64,000 bases of DNA from assembly GCA_023023105.1 (NCBI GenBank), contig CP083824.1:186001-250000 (forward strand), in the 5' to 3' direction. Under the pieces are notes generated by a model that had not been told where the DNA came from, made no database searches, and worked only from the letters and a program-made list of their open reading frames with translations. A program made the translations under genes and the position numbers. This document shows positions 42,241 to 53,960 of the stretch, one piece after another. This DNA is from Enterobacter ludwigii (GTDB taxonomy: Bacteria > Pseudomonadota > Gammaproteobacteria > Enterobacterales > Enterobacteriaceae). How positions within the stretch are numbered: position 1 is the first letter of the stretch; every line of letters starts with the position of its first letter.

Positions 42241-43782
42241 TTAGCTGATGGACGTGCGGATAATGCGATTTTTTCCCTGCTGCTTCGCGCTGTAAAGTGC
42301 GTTATCAACACTACCCACAAATTGTCCCAGCGGTTCGTGGTGCCATTCTCCCAGACCACCACTGAACGTTACCCGCAGGTTTTCTTCCCGCCAGGCGCGT
42401 TTTTCAACGGCGGTACGCCACGCCTCAAGTAATGAAAGTGCAGAAGCAATCTGCTCAGCCTGGAAGACTACCGCGAACTCTTCCCCTCCGTAACGGTAAA
42501 CCGAGACGTGATGTGGCTGCATTATCTGGAGCCCTTCGCGGGCCACGTTGCGCAGGACGATGTCACCGGTTAAGTGGCCCAGCGTATCGTTAATCGACTT
42601 GAAGTTATCAATATCCACCAGCGCCATTGCAAAAGGCTGGTGTGCTTCCAGAAGCTCCGCCACATCGCTATCGAACGCGCGGCGGTTTTTGCAGCCCGTC
42701 AGCGCATCGTGCGTTGCCTGGCGGACATACGCCATCTCACGCTCTTTATTGGACTGGATAGTGTGGCTCAGCATCGCTTCCAGACGCGGCGCTTCGCTGA
42801 CGACGCCGGTTTTGATGGCATTGATAATGTGCATCAGCACGGTACGCGATGCATGGCGCAGGTATAAACCAAAGAGGATGATGATGATGGCCGCCAGGGC
42901 AAACCCCCAGCCAACAATCGTCGTTTCGTGGCGAGTAATATCAGTGAGCGTCGCACCCGATACCCGGTAAATAACAAACCAGTCCGGGTTGGTAAACGAA
43001 TAATAGTAATACCAGGCGTTGCTTTTCTTGTCGTAAAGATGCCCTTCGCCGCTGGTCATTTTGTCCATCAGCGCTTCGCTCACGTACTGCTTGAAGAGTG
43101 CACCGGTATCTGGGTGCAGCACCACAGCACCGTCGCGTTCGACGATGAAGAACTCCCCCTGAACGGGTGCTACCATCTGGCGCAGAGTATAGCCCATTGA
43201 CGTGAGATCGAGATGAAAAGCGAGCGTTCCCTTCAGCCTGCCTTCTGGTGAAATCACGGGCTTATAAAGAGTGACCGTGGGGTGACCCGTAAAGTAATCC
43301 ATATAAGGGCGGGTATAGTGGCTGAAGATGCTGGCTTCCGCCTGGGCGACAAACCACGGTCGCGTCCGGGGATCGAAGGTTTTACTCGTCTCCGTAGGGA
43401 GCACTTCCGGTGCGCGGAGATAATGCCCCTGCGTGTCTGCCAGTGAAATGGATGAGACGGTCGGCATCAGGTTCTGCAAATGCATCATCATCTGCAGCCC
43501 CTGCGTCGGGTTAACGTTTAGCGTCTCGTTTAGCCTGTCGTCGCGCGCGAAGTACATCGCGGAACGGCCAAGGATATAGTCATTTTCACGCAGGATAGAT
43601 TCGGTGTAATTCACCGCCAGGTTATGCGTGAAATTGCTATTAATCTTGTGATAATCCTCAAGAAAATCTTTTCGTTGCGAAAGCGTCACCGCGACCGCGA
43701 TCAGCACAAAACTGCACAGGATCCCCGCGAAGCTGAGCATAATTGGCCGGGTGAAAGAGAGTTTTTTGCTGTGAAGTGCCAT
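42241..43782 (-). CDS. membrane diguanylate cyclase with extracytoplasmic dCache sensor
   Basis: Inner-membrane signalling enzyme (513 aa) that should make cyclic di-GMP. It has a membrane helix at about 13-34, a periplasmic dCache-type sensor (about 38-285, with FDPRTRPWFVAQA and PTVTLYKPVISPEGRLKGTLAFH) and a second helix at about 288-307. A cytoplasmic GGDEF domain (about 355-510) follows. The active-site loop is GGEEF (432-436), with DALTGCKNRR and DIDNFKSINDTLGH intact. No RxxD inhibitory site precedes the loop (residues 423-426 are PHHV), so product inhibition is probably weak. It is not a K-12 orthologue that I recognise. A possible -10 TATAAT lies at 43867-43872. Confidence 0.9.
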   Translation of the reverse strand: MALHSKKLSFTRPIMLSFAGILCSFVLIAVAVTLSQRKDFLEDYHKINSNFTHNLAVNYTESILRENDYILGRSAMYFARDDRLNETLNVNPTQGLQMMMHLQNLMPTVSSISLADTQGHYLRAPEVLPTETSKTFDPRTRPWFVAQAEASIFSHYTRPYMDYFTGHPTVTLYKPVISPEGRLKGTLAFHLDLTSMGYTLRQMVAPVQGEFFIVERDGAVVLHPDTGALFKQYVSEALMDKMTSGEGHLYDKKSNAWYYYYSFTNPDWFVIYRVSGATLTDITRHETTIVGWGFALAAIIIILFGLYLRHASRTVLMHIINAIKTGVVSEAPRLEAMLSHTIQSNKEREMAYVRQATHDALTGCKNRRAFDSDVAELLEAHQPFAMALVDIDNFKSINDTLGHLTGDIVLRNVAREGLQIMQPHHVSVYRYGGEEFAVVFQAEQIASALSLLEAWRTAVEKRAWREENLRVTFSGGLGEWHHEPLGQFVGSVDNALYSAKQQGKNRIIRTSIS

Positions 43783-43954
43783 GAGTTGTACATCGATCCT
43801 GATGGTGAATGCTTTTTGTCTGCCGATATCCTCTCAGCATAGTCGCTGTCCTGCGATTGGCTGTGAATTATACGATGTACGGTTTCAGACGAGATGATTT
43901 ATATTAAGAATCACTAAGAAATTACTTATGAACATTCTGGATTCAGGCAGAGGC

Positions 43955-44006
43955 AGGGCGAAACGAGGAAGAAGCTTTTCGCCCTGGCCAGCGTCCGTTG
44001 CTGGCC
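43955..44006. ncRNA. candidate structured RNA, two consecutive hairpins (sroH-like position)
   Basis: Hairpin 1: AGGGCGAAA / TTTCGCCCT, 9 bp with a 13-nt loop (43955-43985). Hairpin 2 starts on the next base: GGCCAGC-GTCCGTT-GCTGGCC (43986-44006). The thi terminator follows within 13 bp. Read on the plus strand the series ends in TTTTGCCTTTTC; read on the minus strand it lies beyond the thi terminator. Strand and transcription are unknown. Confidence 0.35.
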
Positions 44007-44018
44007 TTGAGACAATAA

Positions 44019-44052
44019 AAAACCGGACGATTGCTGACAATCATCCGGTTTT
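44019..44052 (-). terminator. terminator of the thiCEFSGH operon
   Basis: A 15-bp stem with one mismatch, AAAACCGGACGATTG / CAATCATCCGGTTTT, loop CTGA. On the minus strand it is followed by TTTTTTATTG, about 47 bp after the thiH stop. Confidence 0.85.
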
Positions 44053-44099
44053 GCCTTTTCGTCGCGTCTCGACAATTTTTTAACGTGTTGCAGTGCGTT

Positions 44100-45233
44100 T
44101 CAACGCAATTGCGAGGCTCTTCCCAGCCAGCTGTCCCAGTCTTTCCAGACAGGCTGTAGACCCTGTTCAATCAGGGCGGCAGCGACGGCTTCCGGACGTC
44201 GCCCGTCATGTGGCGCAAACTGCTCCAGTTCCGGATGGTCGTCGGCGTAGCCGCCGGGCTGCGTTTTGGAAAATGCGCTAACGTTGTTGATCGCAAGTGG
44301 GATCACGCGATCGCGAAACGCCGGGGACTCGCGCGTTGAGAGAGACAACTCAACCTCCGGAGCAAGCAGGCGGAACGCACAGATGGTTTGCACCAGTTGA
44401 CGCTCATCCATCAGAGACGCCGGTTCAACCCCTCCCGTGCAAGGCCGCAGCCGGGGGAAGGAGATAGAGTAACGGCTCTGCCAGTAGCGTTGCTGGAGCC
44501 ATAGCAGATGTTCTGCCACCATGTAGCAATCTACCCGCCAGCTATCCGATAGCCCGATCAGCGCCCCCAGACCGATTTTGTCGATCCCGGCGCGTCCCAG
44601 TCTGTCCGGTGTCTCCAGCCGGAAAAAGAAATCCTGTTTCTTTCCCTTGAGGTGGTGCCGGGCATATGTCGCCTCGTGGTAGGTTTCCTGATAAACCATG
44701 ACCCCGTCCAGCCCGAGCGTTTTTAACTCCGCGTATTCCTCTTGCGACAGGGGCTGCACTTCCATTTGCAAAGAGGCAAACTGACGACGAATGGCGGGGA
44801 GGTGCTGACGAAAATAGTCCATCCCCACTTTCCCCTGATGTTCACCCGTGACCAGCAGAAGATGCTCAAAGCCCATTTCACGAATGGCCGCACACTCACG
44901 CGCAATTTCACTCTCATCGAGCGTTTTCCGCTTGATGCGGTTACTCATGGAGAAACCGCAATAGGTACAGTCATTGGCGCACAGGTTAGAGAGGTAAAGC
45001 GGGACGTAAAAACTCACCGTGTTGCCAAAGCGCTGGCGTGTCAGCCTCTGAGCACGCTGTGCCATCGGTTCAAGATAGGCGCTGGCTGCCGGGGAGAGCA
45101 GAGCCATCAAATCCTCGCGGGTGAGGTGACGGGCGTTCAATGCTCGCTCCACGTCAGCAGCCGTCTTGCTGTTGATGCGCAGGGCAATGTCGTCCCAGTT
45201 AAGCTGCCGCCAGCGCTCGGTAAACGTGCTCAT
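44100..45233 (-). CDS. thiH: 2-iminoacetate synthase ThiH (tyrosine lyase)
   Basis: Radical SAM enzyme (377 aa, as in E. coli) that cleaves tyrosine to dehydroglycine and p-cresol, supplying the glycine-derived part of the thiazole. The cluster motif CxxxCxxC is seen in [11 protein letters not shown] (about 85-95). It is the last gene of the operon; its ATG overlaps the thiG stop by 4 bp. It works in complex with ThiG. Confidence 0.97.
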   Translation of the reverse strand: MSTFTERWRQLNWDDIALRINSKTAADVERALNARHLTREDLMALLSPAASAYLEPMAQRAQRLTRQRFGNTVSFYVPLYLSNLCANDCTYCGFSMSNRIKRKTLDESEIARECAAIREMGFEHLLLVTGEHQGKVGMDYFRQHLPAIRRQFASLQMEVQPLSQEEYAELKTLGLDGVMVYQETYHEATYARHHLKGKKQDFFFRLETPDRLGRAGIDKIGLGALIGLSDSWRVDCYMVAEHLLWLQQRYWQSRYSISFPRLRPCTGGVEPASLMDERQLVQTICAFRLLAPEVELSLSTRESPAFRDRVIPLAINNVSAFSKTQPGGYADDHPELEQFAPHDGRRPEAVAAALIEQGLQPVWKDWDSWLGRASQLR

Positions 45234-46000
45234 GAGATTGCCTCCAGAAAACCGGTCAACGGGCTGGTGGCCTGAGCCTGAAAACTGCGTGAGCCGGGGC
45301 CGGACTCCCTTGCCAGCACGCCGGCCTCTACAGCCATGCGGAACGCACGCGCCATCATGACCGGGTCATCAGCTACCGCGATGGCCGTGTTCACCAGCAC
45401 GGCGTCTGCGCCCATCTCCAGCGCCTGCGCAGCATGGCTTGGCACACCAATGCCCGCATCCACAACGACTGGCACGGTGGCCTGCTCAATAATGATTTCA
45501 AGCATCGCACGGGTTTCCAGCCCCTGATTGGAGCCGATGGGGGCGCCCAGCGGCATGACGGCGGCACAGCCGACCTCTTCCAGACGCTTGCATAGTACGG
45601 GGTCGGCTCCGCAGTAAGGCAGAACGATAAACCCCTGCTGAACCAGTTTTTCGGCTGCTTTCAGCGTTTCGATAGGGTCAGGCAGCAGCCAGCGGGCATC
45701 CGGGTGAATTTCCAGCTTCAGCCAGCGGGTGCCGAGCGCTTCTCGCGCCAGTTGTGCGGCAAAAATCGCCTCCTCTGCCGTTTTCGCACCGGACGTATTG
45801 GGCAGCAGCGTAACGCCTGCTTCCAGTAAAGGCGCCAGAATGGCATCGCTGTGGTGACGCAGGTCTACGCGCTTCATGGCCAGCGTCACCAGCTGGCTGC
45901 CGCTTTCCCGGATGGCATCCACCATCAGCTGTGGGGAGGCGAACTTTCCGGTTCCGGTAAACAGATGTGAATCAAAGACTTTATCGGCAATACGTAACAT
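45230..46000 (-). CDS. thiG: thiazole synthase ThiG
   Basis: Cytoplasmic TIM-barrel enzyme (256 aa, as in E. coli) that condenses deoxyxylulose phosphate, dehydroglycine and ThiS-thiocarboxylate to thiazole phosphate. [20 protein letters not shown] is the family N-terminus; [10 protein letters not shown] contains the likely Schiff-base Lys, and [20 protein letters not shown] is the phosphate-binding end. ATG at 46000 is chosen over a long upstream extension, which would run through thiS. One base separates it from the thiS stop. Confidence 0.97.
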   Translation of the reverse strand: MLRIADKVFDSHLFTGTGKFASPQLMVDAIRESGSQLVTLAMKRVDLRHHSDAILAPLLEAGVTLLPNTSGAKTAEEAIFAAQLAREALGTRWLKLEIHPDARWLLPDPIETLKAAEKLVQQGFIVLPYCGADPVLCKRLEEVGCAAVMPLGAPIGSNQGLETRAMLEIIIEQATVPVVVDAGIGVPSHAAQALEMGADAVLVNTAIAVADDPVMMARAFRMAVEAGVLARESGPGSRSFQAQATSPLTGFLEAIS

Positions 46001-46001
46001 C

Positions 46002-46202
46002 TTAGCCCCCTGCGATAACCTGAAACAGCAGGATCTGATCACCCTCATTGACCTGCTGAAGCTCCCACTGCTCGCGCGGCAGGATCTGTTGATTGAGCGC
46101 CAGCGCCGTGCCTGGTTTAAGCTGACGTAATTTATCGAGCAAAACGGCAACGGTAAGCCCGTCGTCGCAGCTCATCGGCTCATCGTTAAACAGAATGCGC
46201 AT
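46002..46202 (-). CDS. thiS: sulfur carrier protein ThiS
   Basis: Ubiquitin-like sulfur carrier, 66 aa, ending in the required GlyGly (FQVIAGG). ThiF adenylates this end and it is converted to a thiocarboxylate, the sulfur donor for thiazole. ATG at 46202 ([10 protein letters not shown]) gives the same 66-aa length as E. coli and overlaps the end of thiF by 17 bp. Confidence 0.96.
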   Translation of the reverse strand: MRILFNDEPMSCDDGLTVAVLLDKLRQLKPGTALALNQQILPREQWELQQVNEGDQILLFQVIAGG

Positions 46203-46941
46203 CGTGGCCTCCGCATACCGGGCAGTGGCTGGCACGGTGAAGTGCCAGATGCCGCCAGCCGCTGGAGCGGGCATCAAACAAGCGCAGCGTATTGCGTTCC
46301 GTCTCCATGCCGCTAAGCAGCTTGATAGCTTCCAGCGCCTGCATTGTGCCCATCACGCCGACCACCGGACCAAGAATGCCCGCCGTCCGGCAGTTGCGCG
46401 TTGGCTCGGCATCATCCGGCCACAGGCAGCGATAGCAGCCCTGCGACCACGGCGGAGTCAGGACCATCATCTGCCCGCCGAAACCCACCGCGCTGGCGGT
46501 GATAAGCGGCGTATTATTTGCCACACAGGCGGCGTTGATCGCCTGACGCGTCGCCATATTGTCGGTGCAGTCCAGCACCACGTCGGCCAGGGCAACTTCG
46601 CGTTGCAGGCTTTCACCGCTGAGCCGTTGCTGTAAGGCAATCAGTTCGATATCCGGGTTAAGCTGGTTCAGCCGCTGGCGGGTGATTTGCGCTTTAGGCT
46701 GGTTAATATCCTCGGTGGTAAAGAGAATTTGCCGTTGCAGGTTGCTGAGGTGAACGTCGTCGTCATCGGCCAGTACCAGCGTGCCGACGCCCGCCCCTGC
46801 CAGATAGAGCGCGGCAGGGGCTCCTAACCCGCCCAGACCCACAATCAGAACCCGGCTGGCGAGCAGCTTTTGCTGTCCGTCAATGGCTATATCCTCCAGC
46901 AGAAGCTGACGGCTGTAGCGCATAAAATCACGATCATTCAT
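46186..46941 (-). CDS. thiF: ThiS adenylyltransferase ThiF
   Basis: E1-like enzyme (251 aa, as in E. coli) that adenylates the ThiS C-terminus. The nucleotide-binding [19 protein letters not shown] (about 34-52), the [13 protein letters not shown] segment and the zinc cysteines (CYRCLWP, CPVCGG) are present, as is a catalytic-region cysteine in [13 protein letters not shown] at 46941 ([12 protein letters not shown]) matches the family; the extension upstream would run into thiE. It overlaps thiE by 8 bp. Confidence 0.96.
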   Translation of the reverse strand: MNDRDFMRYSRQLLLEDIAIDGQQKLLASRVLIVGLGGLGAPAALYLAGAGVGTLVLADDDDVHLSNLQRQILFTTEDINQPKAQITRQRLNQLNPDIELIALQQRLSGESLQREVALADVVLDCTDNMATRQAINAACVANNTPLITASAVGFGGQMMVLTPPWSQGCYRCLWPDDAEPTRNCRTAGILGPVVGVMGTMQALEAIKLLSGMETERNTLRLFDARSSGWRHLALHRASHCPVCGGHDAHSV

Positions 46942-47568
46942 CGCCTGCTCCTGCCAGCCGTAACAGCTTCTCGGTAGCCGACTGCCAGTCTGCTGCCTGG
47001 GTAATGGCGCTGACGACGGCAATGCTGCCGACCCCGGTCTCCAGCACCGCCGGGGCACGTTCAAGGCTAATGCCGCCGATGGCAACGGTGGGATAATCGG
47101 CAAGGCGTTCAACGTGACTCGCCAGCTGCGCCAGACCTTGCGGTGCGGAGGGCATCTGCTTGGTTTGCGTCGGGAAGACGTGGCCGAGGGCGATGTAAGA
47201 GGGGCGGGCGGTCAGCGCGACGTCGATTTCCATATCGTCATGCGTTGATACCCCCAGACGCAGCCCTGCGTCGCGGATCGCATTGAGGTCGGTTGTCTCA
47301 AGGTCTTCCTGACCCAGATGTACGCCGTAAGCCTGATGTTTGATCGCCAGTCGCCAGTAGTCGTTGATAAACAGGCGAGCGTCATAGCGACGCCCCAGCG
47401 CGATGGCAGAAACCACATCCGTCTCTACCTCTTCATCGTGTTTATCTTTAATGCGTAGCTGGATTGTGCGAACGCCCGTCGCAAGCAGGCGCTCTATCCA
47501 TTCCACGCTATCCACCACCGGATAGAGCCCTAAACGAAAGGGCACAGGTGGAAAATCGGGCTGGTACA

Positions 47569-47569
<1 letters not shown>
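46934..47569 (-). CDS. thiE: thiamine phosphate synthase ThiE
   Basis: TIM-barrel enzyme (211 aa) that joins HMP-PP and thiazole phosphate to thiamine phosphate. Visible are the [11 protein letters not shown] substrate strand, [23 protein letters not shown] and the phosphate-binding [29 protein letters not shown] at 47569 shares its last base with the thiC stop (TAATG). Both neighbours overlap, so translation is tightly coupled. Confidence 0.96.
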
Positions 47570-49470
<1,901 letters not shown>

Positions 49471-49554
49471 TCATTCCAAAAGTGAAGGACATGGCTTGTC
49501 AGACGACGGATGAAGCAAGAGAAGATCGCCCGCAGGCGATACAACAGCAGTGTG

Positions 49555-49655
49555 ACTCTTGTTCCCTTCGCAGGTATTAGCCTGATCAGGTTCCGCGGAT
49601 CCCGAATTAACGGTCTCAGCCCGCGTTTTTGTAAACGCTGGGCACTCCGACAAGA
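49555..49655 (-). promoter_or_regulatory. TPP (THI-box) riboswitch of thiC
   Basis: On the minus strand the aptamer reads CGGAGTGCCC, then GGGCTGAGA, CGGGATCCGCGG, AACCTGATCAGGCTAATACC and TGCGAAGGGAACAAGAG. These are all the conserved THI-box elements in order. About 90 nt of expression platform separate it from the thiC start. Binding of TPP should reduce thiC translation and transcription. Confidence 0.95.
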
Positions 49656-49677
49656 AAAATCCCCCTCGTGAGAGGGG
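49656..49677 (-). terminator. hairpin at the end of rsd / start of the thiC leader
   Basis: CCCCTC-GTGA-GAGGGG (49662-49677) followed on the minus strand by GATTTTT. It fits a terminator of rsd, 37 bp after its stop. However, a possible thiC promoter lies before it (TTGAGT 49712-49717, 17 bp, TAATTT 49689-49694), in which case the hairpin would also be at the 5' end of the thiC leader. Confidence 0.6.
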
Positions 49678-49713
49678 CGAATGTTTGTAAATTACTCGTT
49701 AACGATTAAGAAC

Positions 49714-50211
49714 TCAAGCAGGGCGCGCGATGTTATCTTCGTTGCTGGCACTGAGATTGCTATCCAGCACGAGGGCGATCAGCTTATCTTCCAGTGTGAA
49801 TCGCTCTTCCAGCGCTTCGCCAAGGTCGGAAAGCGCCTGCTGAAACTCAAGATAGTTATCGTGATCGATCGCATTCTCAAGCGTGGAATCGTAGTAGTCC
49901 ATAATCTGCTGGGTATTGGCTTCCAGCAGCGGATAGAGTTTGCTGGCCGCTAAATACGGCGTAGTCCCTTCCATTTCGCAGATAATGCGTTCATAAATAT
50001 TGAAATGGCCGTCGGACAGGTAGTCGACCAGGCTCTGACAAAAATCATCCAGCGCTTTTTCATTCAGACGCATAAACGATTCTTTGCCAGGCTTAATACC
50101 GACCAGATTGTAATAAGCCACGAGTAGATGCTTGCGCACATGTAGCCAGCGATCCACCAGTTTGTTACTTCCTCTAACGCGCTCAGTCAGGCTTTCTAGC
50201 TGGTTTAACAT
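49714..50211 (-). CDS. rsd: anti-sigma-70 factor Rsd
   Basis: Stationary-phase protein that binds sigma-70 region 4 and favours alternative sigma factors; also reported to stimulate SpoT hydrolase in E. coli. 165 aa, slightly longer than the 158 aa of K-12 Rsd, with the extra residues at the C-terminus (SNLSASNEDNIARPA). The all-helical AlgQ/Rsd family is recognisable from MLNQLESLTERVRGSNKLVD and the WLHVRKHLLVAYYNLVG helix. ATG at 50211. It is divergent from nudC as in K-12. Confidence 0.95.
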   Translation of the reverse strand: MLNQLESLTERVRGSNKLVDRWLHVRKHLLVAYYNLVGIKPGKESFMRLNEKALDDFCQSLVDYLSDGHFNIYERIICEMEGTTPYLAASKLYPLLEANTQQIMDYYDSTLENAIDHDNYLEFQQALSDLGEALEERFTLEDKLIALVLDSNLSASNEDNIARPA

Positions 50212-50306
50212 GTTCGACTCCGCAAAGTTTAGAATTGAATCTGCTTATCCAAAATGTAACCACAATGCTAACAACATGTCAGTGAAGCGAAGGTAGTGCA
50301 ATAGAT

Positions 50307-51080
50307 ATGGATCGTATTATTGAAAAATCAGATCTTGGTTGGTGGATCGTCAGTCACGAACAAAAATTATGGCTCCCCGTCGGGGAAATTCCCTATGGTG
50401 CGGCGGAAAAATTCGATCTTGTTGGTCAACCTGCACTGAGGATCGGTGAGTGGCAGGGCGATCCCGTGTGGATGGTCCAGCAGGCTCGACGTCAGGACAT
50501 GGGATCGGTTCGTCAGGTGCTGGATCTGGATGTGGGGCTGTTCCAGCTGGCGGGCCGTGGTGTACAGCTGGCGGAGTTTTATCGTTCGCATAAATACTGC
50601 GGTTACTGCGGGCATACCATGCACCCGAGCAAAACCGAGTGGGCGATGCTCTGCAGTCACTGCCGCGAACGCTACTATCCGCAGATCGCGCCGTGCATTA
50701 TCGTCGCTATCCGTCGCGAGGATTCCATCCTGCTGGCGCAGCATACCCGTCACCGTAACGGCATTCACACTGTGCTGGCCGGGTTTGTCGAAGTGGGCGA
50801 AACGCTGGAGCAGGCGGTGGCGCGTGAAGTTATGGAGGAGAGCGGGATTAAAGTGAAGAACCTGCGCTATGTTACCTCTCAGCCATGGCCGTTCCCGCAG
50901 TCACTGATGACGGCATTTATGGCCGAATACGATAGCGGGGACATCGTCATCGACCAGAAAGAGTTACTGGAAGCAAACTGGTATCGGTATGACGATTTAC
51001 CTCTGTTACCGCCGCCAGGTACGGTGGCGCGTCGGCTGATAGAAGATACCGTGGCAATGTGTCGGGCTGAGTATGAGTAG
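50307..51080 (+). CDS. nudC: NAD+ diphosphatase / RNA deNADding enzyme NudC
   Basis: Nudix hydrolase (257 aa, as in E. coli) that cleaves NADH and removes NAD caps from RNA. Zinc ligands Cys98, Cys101, Cys116 and Cys119 are all present. The Nudix box [20 protein letters not shown] (from 159) and the NADH-specific SQPWPFPQS motif follow. ATG at 50307 lies 95 bp from divergent rsd. hemE follows 38 bp after its stop and may be co-transcribed. Confidence 0.96.
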   Translation: MDRIIEKSDLGWWIVSHEQKLWLPVGEIPYGAAEKFDLVGQPALRIGEWQGDPVWMVQQARRQDMGSVRQVLDLDVGLFQLAGRGVQLAEFYRSHKYCGYCGHTMHPSKTEWAMLCSHCRERYYPQIAPCIIVAIRREDSILLAQHTRHRNGIHTVLAGFVEVGETLEQAVAREVMEESGIKVKNLRYVTSQPWPFPQSLMTAFMAEYDSGDIVIDQKELLEANWYRYDDLPLLPPPGTVARRLIEDTVAMCRAEYE

Positions 51081-51118
51081 TGTTACACTGAGGCCATGAC
51101 GCTTAAGGAACTGCAAAA

Positions 51119-52183
<1,065 letters not shown>

Positions 52184-52192
52184 GGAATCTCT

Positions 52193-52864
52193 ATGGATCT
52201 CGCGTCATTACGCGCCCAACAAATTGAACTGGCTTCATCCGTGATCCGCGAGGATCGTCTGGATAAGGATCCCCCGCAGTTTATCGGTGGAGCTGACGTC
52301 GGGTTTGAGCAGGGTGGGGACGTGACGCGAGCGGCGATGGTGGTACTGAAATATCCCTCGCTTGAGCTGGTGGAGTACAAAGTGGCGCGTATTGCCACCA
52401 CTATGCCGTACATCCCGGGCTTTCTCTCCTTCCGCGAATACCCCGCGCTTCTGGCAGCGTGGGAACAGCTCTCGCAAAAACCTGACCTGCTGTTTGTCGA
52501 TGGGCACGGTATTTCGCATCCGCGCCGTTTAGGCGTGGCCAGCCACTTTGGCCTGCTGGTGGATGTTCCCACCATCGGCGTTGCTAAGAAACGCTTGTGC
52601 GGCGCGTTTGAACCGCTTTCTGCCGAGCCTGGCGCGCTGGCGCCGCTCATTGATAAAGGTGAACAACTGGCGTGGGTATGGCGCAGCAAAGCCCGTTGTA
52701 ACCCGCTGTTTATTGCCACCGGACATCGGGTGAGCATGGATAGCGCTCTGGGGTGGGTGCAGCGCTGTGTGAAGGGTTACCGGTTACCAGAGCCGACGCG
52801 CTGGGCTGATGCGGTGGCTTCTTCACGCCCAGCTTTTGTTCGTTGGCAGGAAATTCAGCGATGA
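52193..52864 (+). CDS. nfi: endonuclease V
   Basis: Deoxyinosine-specific endonuclease (223 aa) that nicks the second phosphodiester bond 3' to hypoxanthine in DNA. The metal-site acidic residues lie in [11 protein letters not shown] and [20 protein letters not shown]; the [10 protein letters not shown] wedge motif is conserved. ATG at 52193, 9 bp after hemE, so they form an operon with yjaG close behind (41-bp gap). Confidence 0.96.
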   Translation: MDLASLRAQQIELASSVIREDRLDKDPPQFIGGADVGFEQGGDVTRAAMVVLKYPSLELVEYKVARIATTMPYIPGFLSFREYPALLAAWEQLSQKPDLLFVDGHGISHPRRLGVASHFGLLVDVPTIGVAKKRLCGAFEPLSAEPGALAPLIDKGEQLAWVWRSKARCNPLFIATGHRVSMDSALGWVQRCVKGYRLPEPTRWADAVASSRPAFVRWQEIQR

Positions 52865-52905
52865 TTCAGGTAAACTGCGCCTAATTTTCGATTCGAGAGA
52901 TCATC

Positions 52906-53496
52906 ATGTTACAAAACCCGATTCACCTGCGCCTTGAGAAGCTGGAAAGCTGGCAGCACGTCACCTTTATGGCTTGCCTGTGCGAGCGCATGTATCCCAA
53001 CTATGCCGCGTTCTGCAAGCAGACGGGCTTTGGTGATGGTCATATTTATCGCCGAATTCTGGATCTGATCTGGGAAACGCTGACGGTGAAAGACGCGAAG
53101 GTGAATTTCGACTCTCAGCTCGAAAAGCTGGAAGAGGCGATTCCGGTTGCGGATGATTTTGACCTGTACGGTGTCTATCCGGCGATCGATGCCTGTGTGG
53201 CGTTAAGCGAGTTGATTCACTCCCGCCTGAGTGGTGAAACGCTGGAGCATGCTATCGAAGTCAGTAAGGCATCAATTACGACCGTTGCGATGCTGGAAAT
53301 GACTCAGGAAGGTCGTGAAATGACCGACGAAGAGCTGCGTGCGAACCCGGCGGTAGAACAAGAATGGGACATTCAGTGGGAAATTTTCCGCCTGCTGGCA
53401 GAGTGTGAAGAACGCGATATCGAGCTGATAAAAGGGCTGCGCGCGGACTTACGTGAGGCCGGTGAGAGCAATATTGGTATAATTTTTAACCAATGA
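52906..53496 (+). CDS. yjaG: DUF416 protein YjaG
   Basis: Conserved small cytoplasmic protein of unknown function (196 aa, the size of E. coli YjaG), rich in acidic residues and helices. It starts MLQNPIHLRLEKLESWQHV and has no signal or membrane segment. It lies between nfi and hupA as in K-12. No catalytic motif is evident. Confidence 0.92.
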   Translation: MLQNPIHLRLEKLESWQHVTFMACLCERMYPNYAAFCKQTGFGDGHIYRRILDLIWETLTVKDAKVNFDSQLEKLEEAIPVADDFDLYGVYPAIDACVALSELIHSRLSGETLEHAIEVSKASITTVAMLEMTQEGREMTDEELRANPAVEQEWDIQWEIFRLLAECEERDIELIKGLRADLREAGESNIGIIFNQ

Positions 53497-53682
53497 GACA
53501 ATAAAACTTGAGATAACGCCCGTTTTGTCGCTCCTCGACTCTTCCCTTTCGCCCCTTGTCTGGTCTACATTTGGGGGGCGAAAAAAAGTGGCTATCGGTG
53601 CGTGTATGCAGGAGAGTGCTTTTTTGGCATTTTCGTCGCACTCGATGCTTAGCAAGCGATAAACACATTGAAAGGATAACTT

Positions 53683-53955
53683 ATGAACAAGACTCAACTG
53701 ATTGATGTAATTGCGGACAAGGCTGATCTGTCTAAAGTGCAGGCTAAAGCTGCTCTGGAATCTACCCTGGCTGCAATTACTGAGTCTCTGAAAGAAGGCG
53801 ATGCTGTACAACTGGTTGGTTTCGGTACCTTCAAAGTGAACCACCGTGCTGAGCGCACTGGCCGCAACCCGCAGACCGGTAAAGAAATCAAAATCGCCGC
53901 AGCTAACGTGCCAGCATTCGTTTCTGGTAAAGCTCTGAAAGACGCTGTTAAGTAA
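53683..53955 (+). CDS. hupA: DNA-binding protein HU alpha
   Basis: Nucleoid-associated protein (90 aa, as in E. coli). It starts [18 protein letters not shown] and carries the DNA-intercalating beta-arm with conserved Pro63 ([12 protein letters not shown]). It forms HU heterodimers with HupB. ATG at 53683 follows AAAGGATAACTT. The upstream 186 bp should hold its promoter. A terminator hairpin follows at 53984. Confidence 0.98.
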   Translation: MNKTQLIDVIADKADLSKVQAKAALESTLAAITESLKEGDAVQLVGFGTFKVNHRAERTGRNPQTGKEIKIAAANVPAFVSGKALKDAVK

Positions 53956-53960
53956 GACGC

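Larger units (their letters stand above)
43783..44099. other. non-coding interval between the diguanylate cyclase gene and thiH
   Basis: 317 bp with no convincing gene. The left part is AT-rich and should hold the cyclase promoter. The right part holds two strong hairpins (43955-44006) and the thi terminator (44019-44052). In K-12 the small RNA sroH lies next to the thiH end, so this structured part may be its counterpart; I cannot confirm that from memory of the sequence. Confidence 0.5.

Noticed and set aside
41436-43782. The PTS pair and the diguanylate cyclase as a single operon
   Set aside because: They share strand, but a 179-bp gap with its own promoter, CRP-like site and palindrome separates them, so independent transcription of the PTS pair is more likely.
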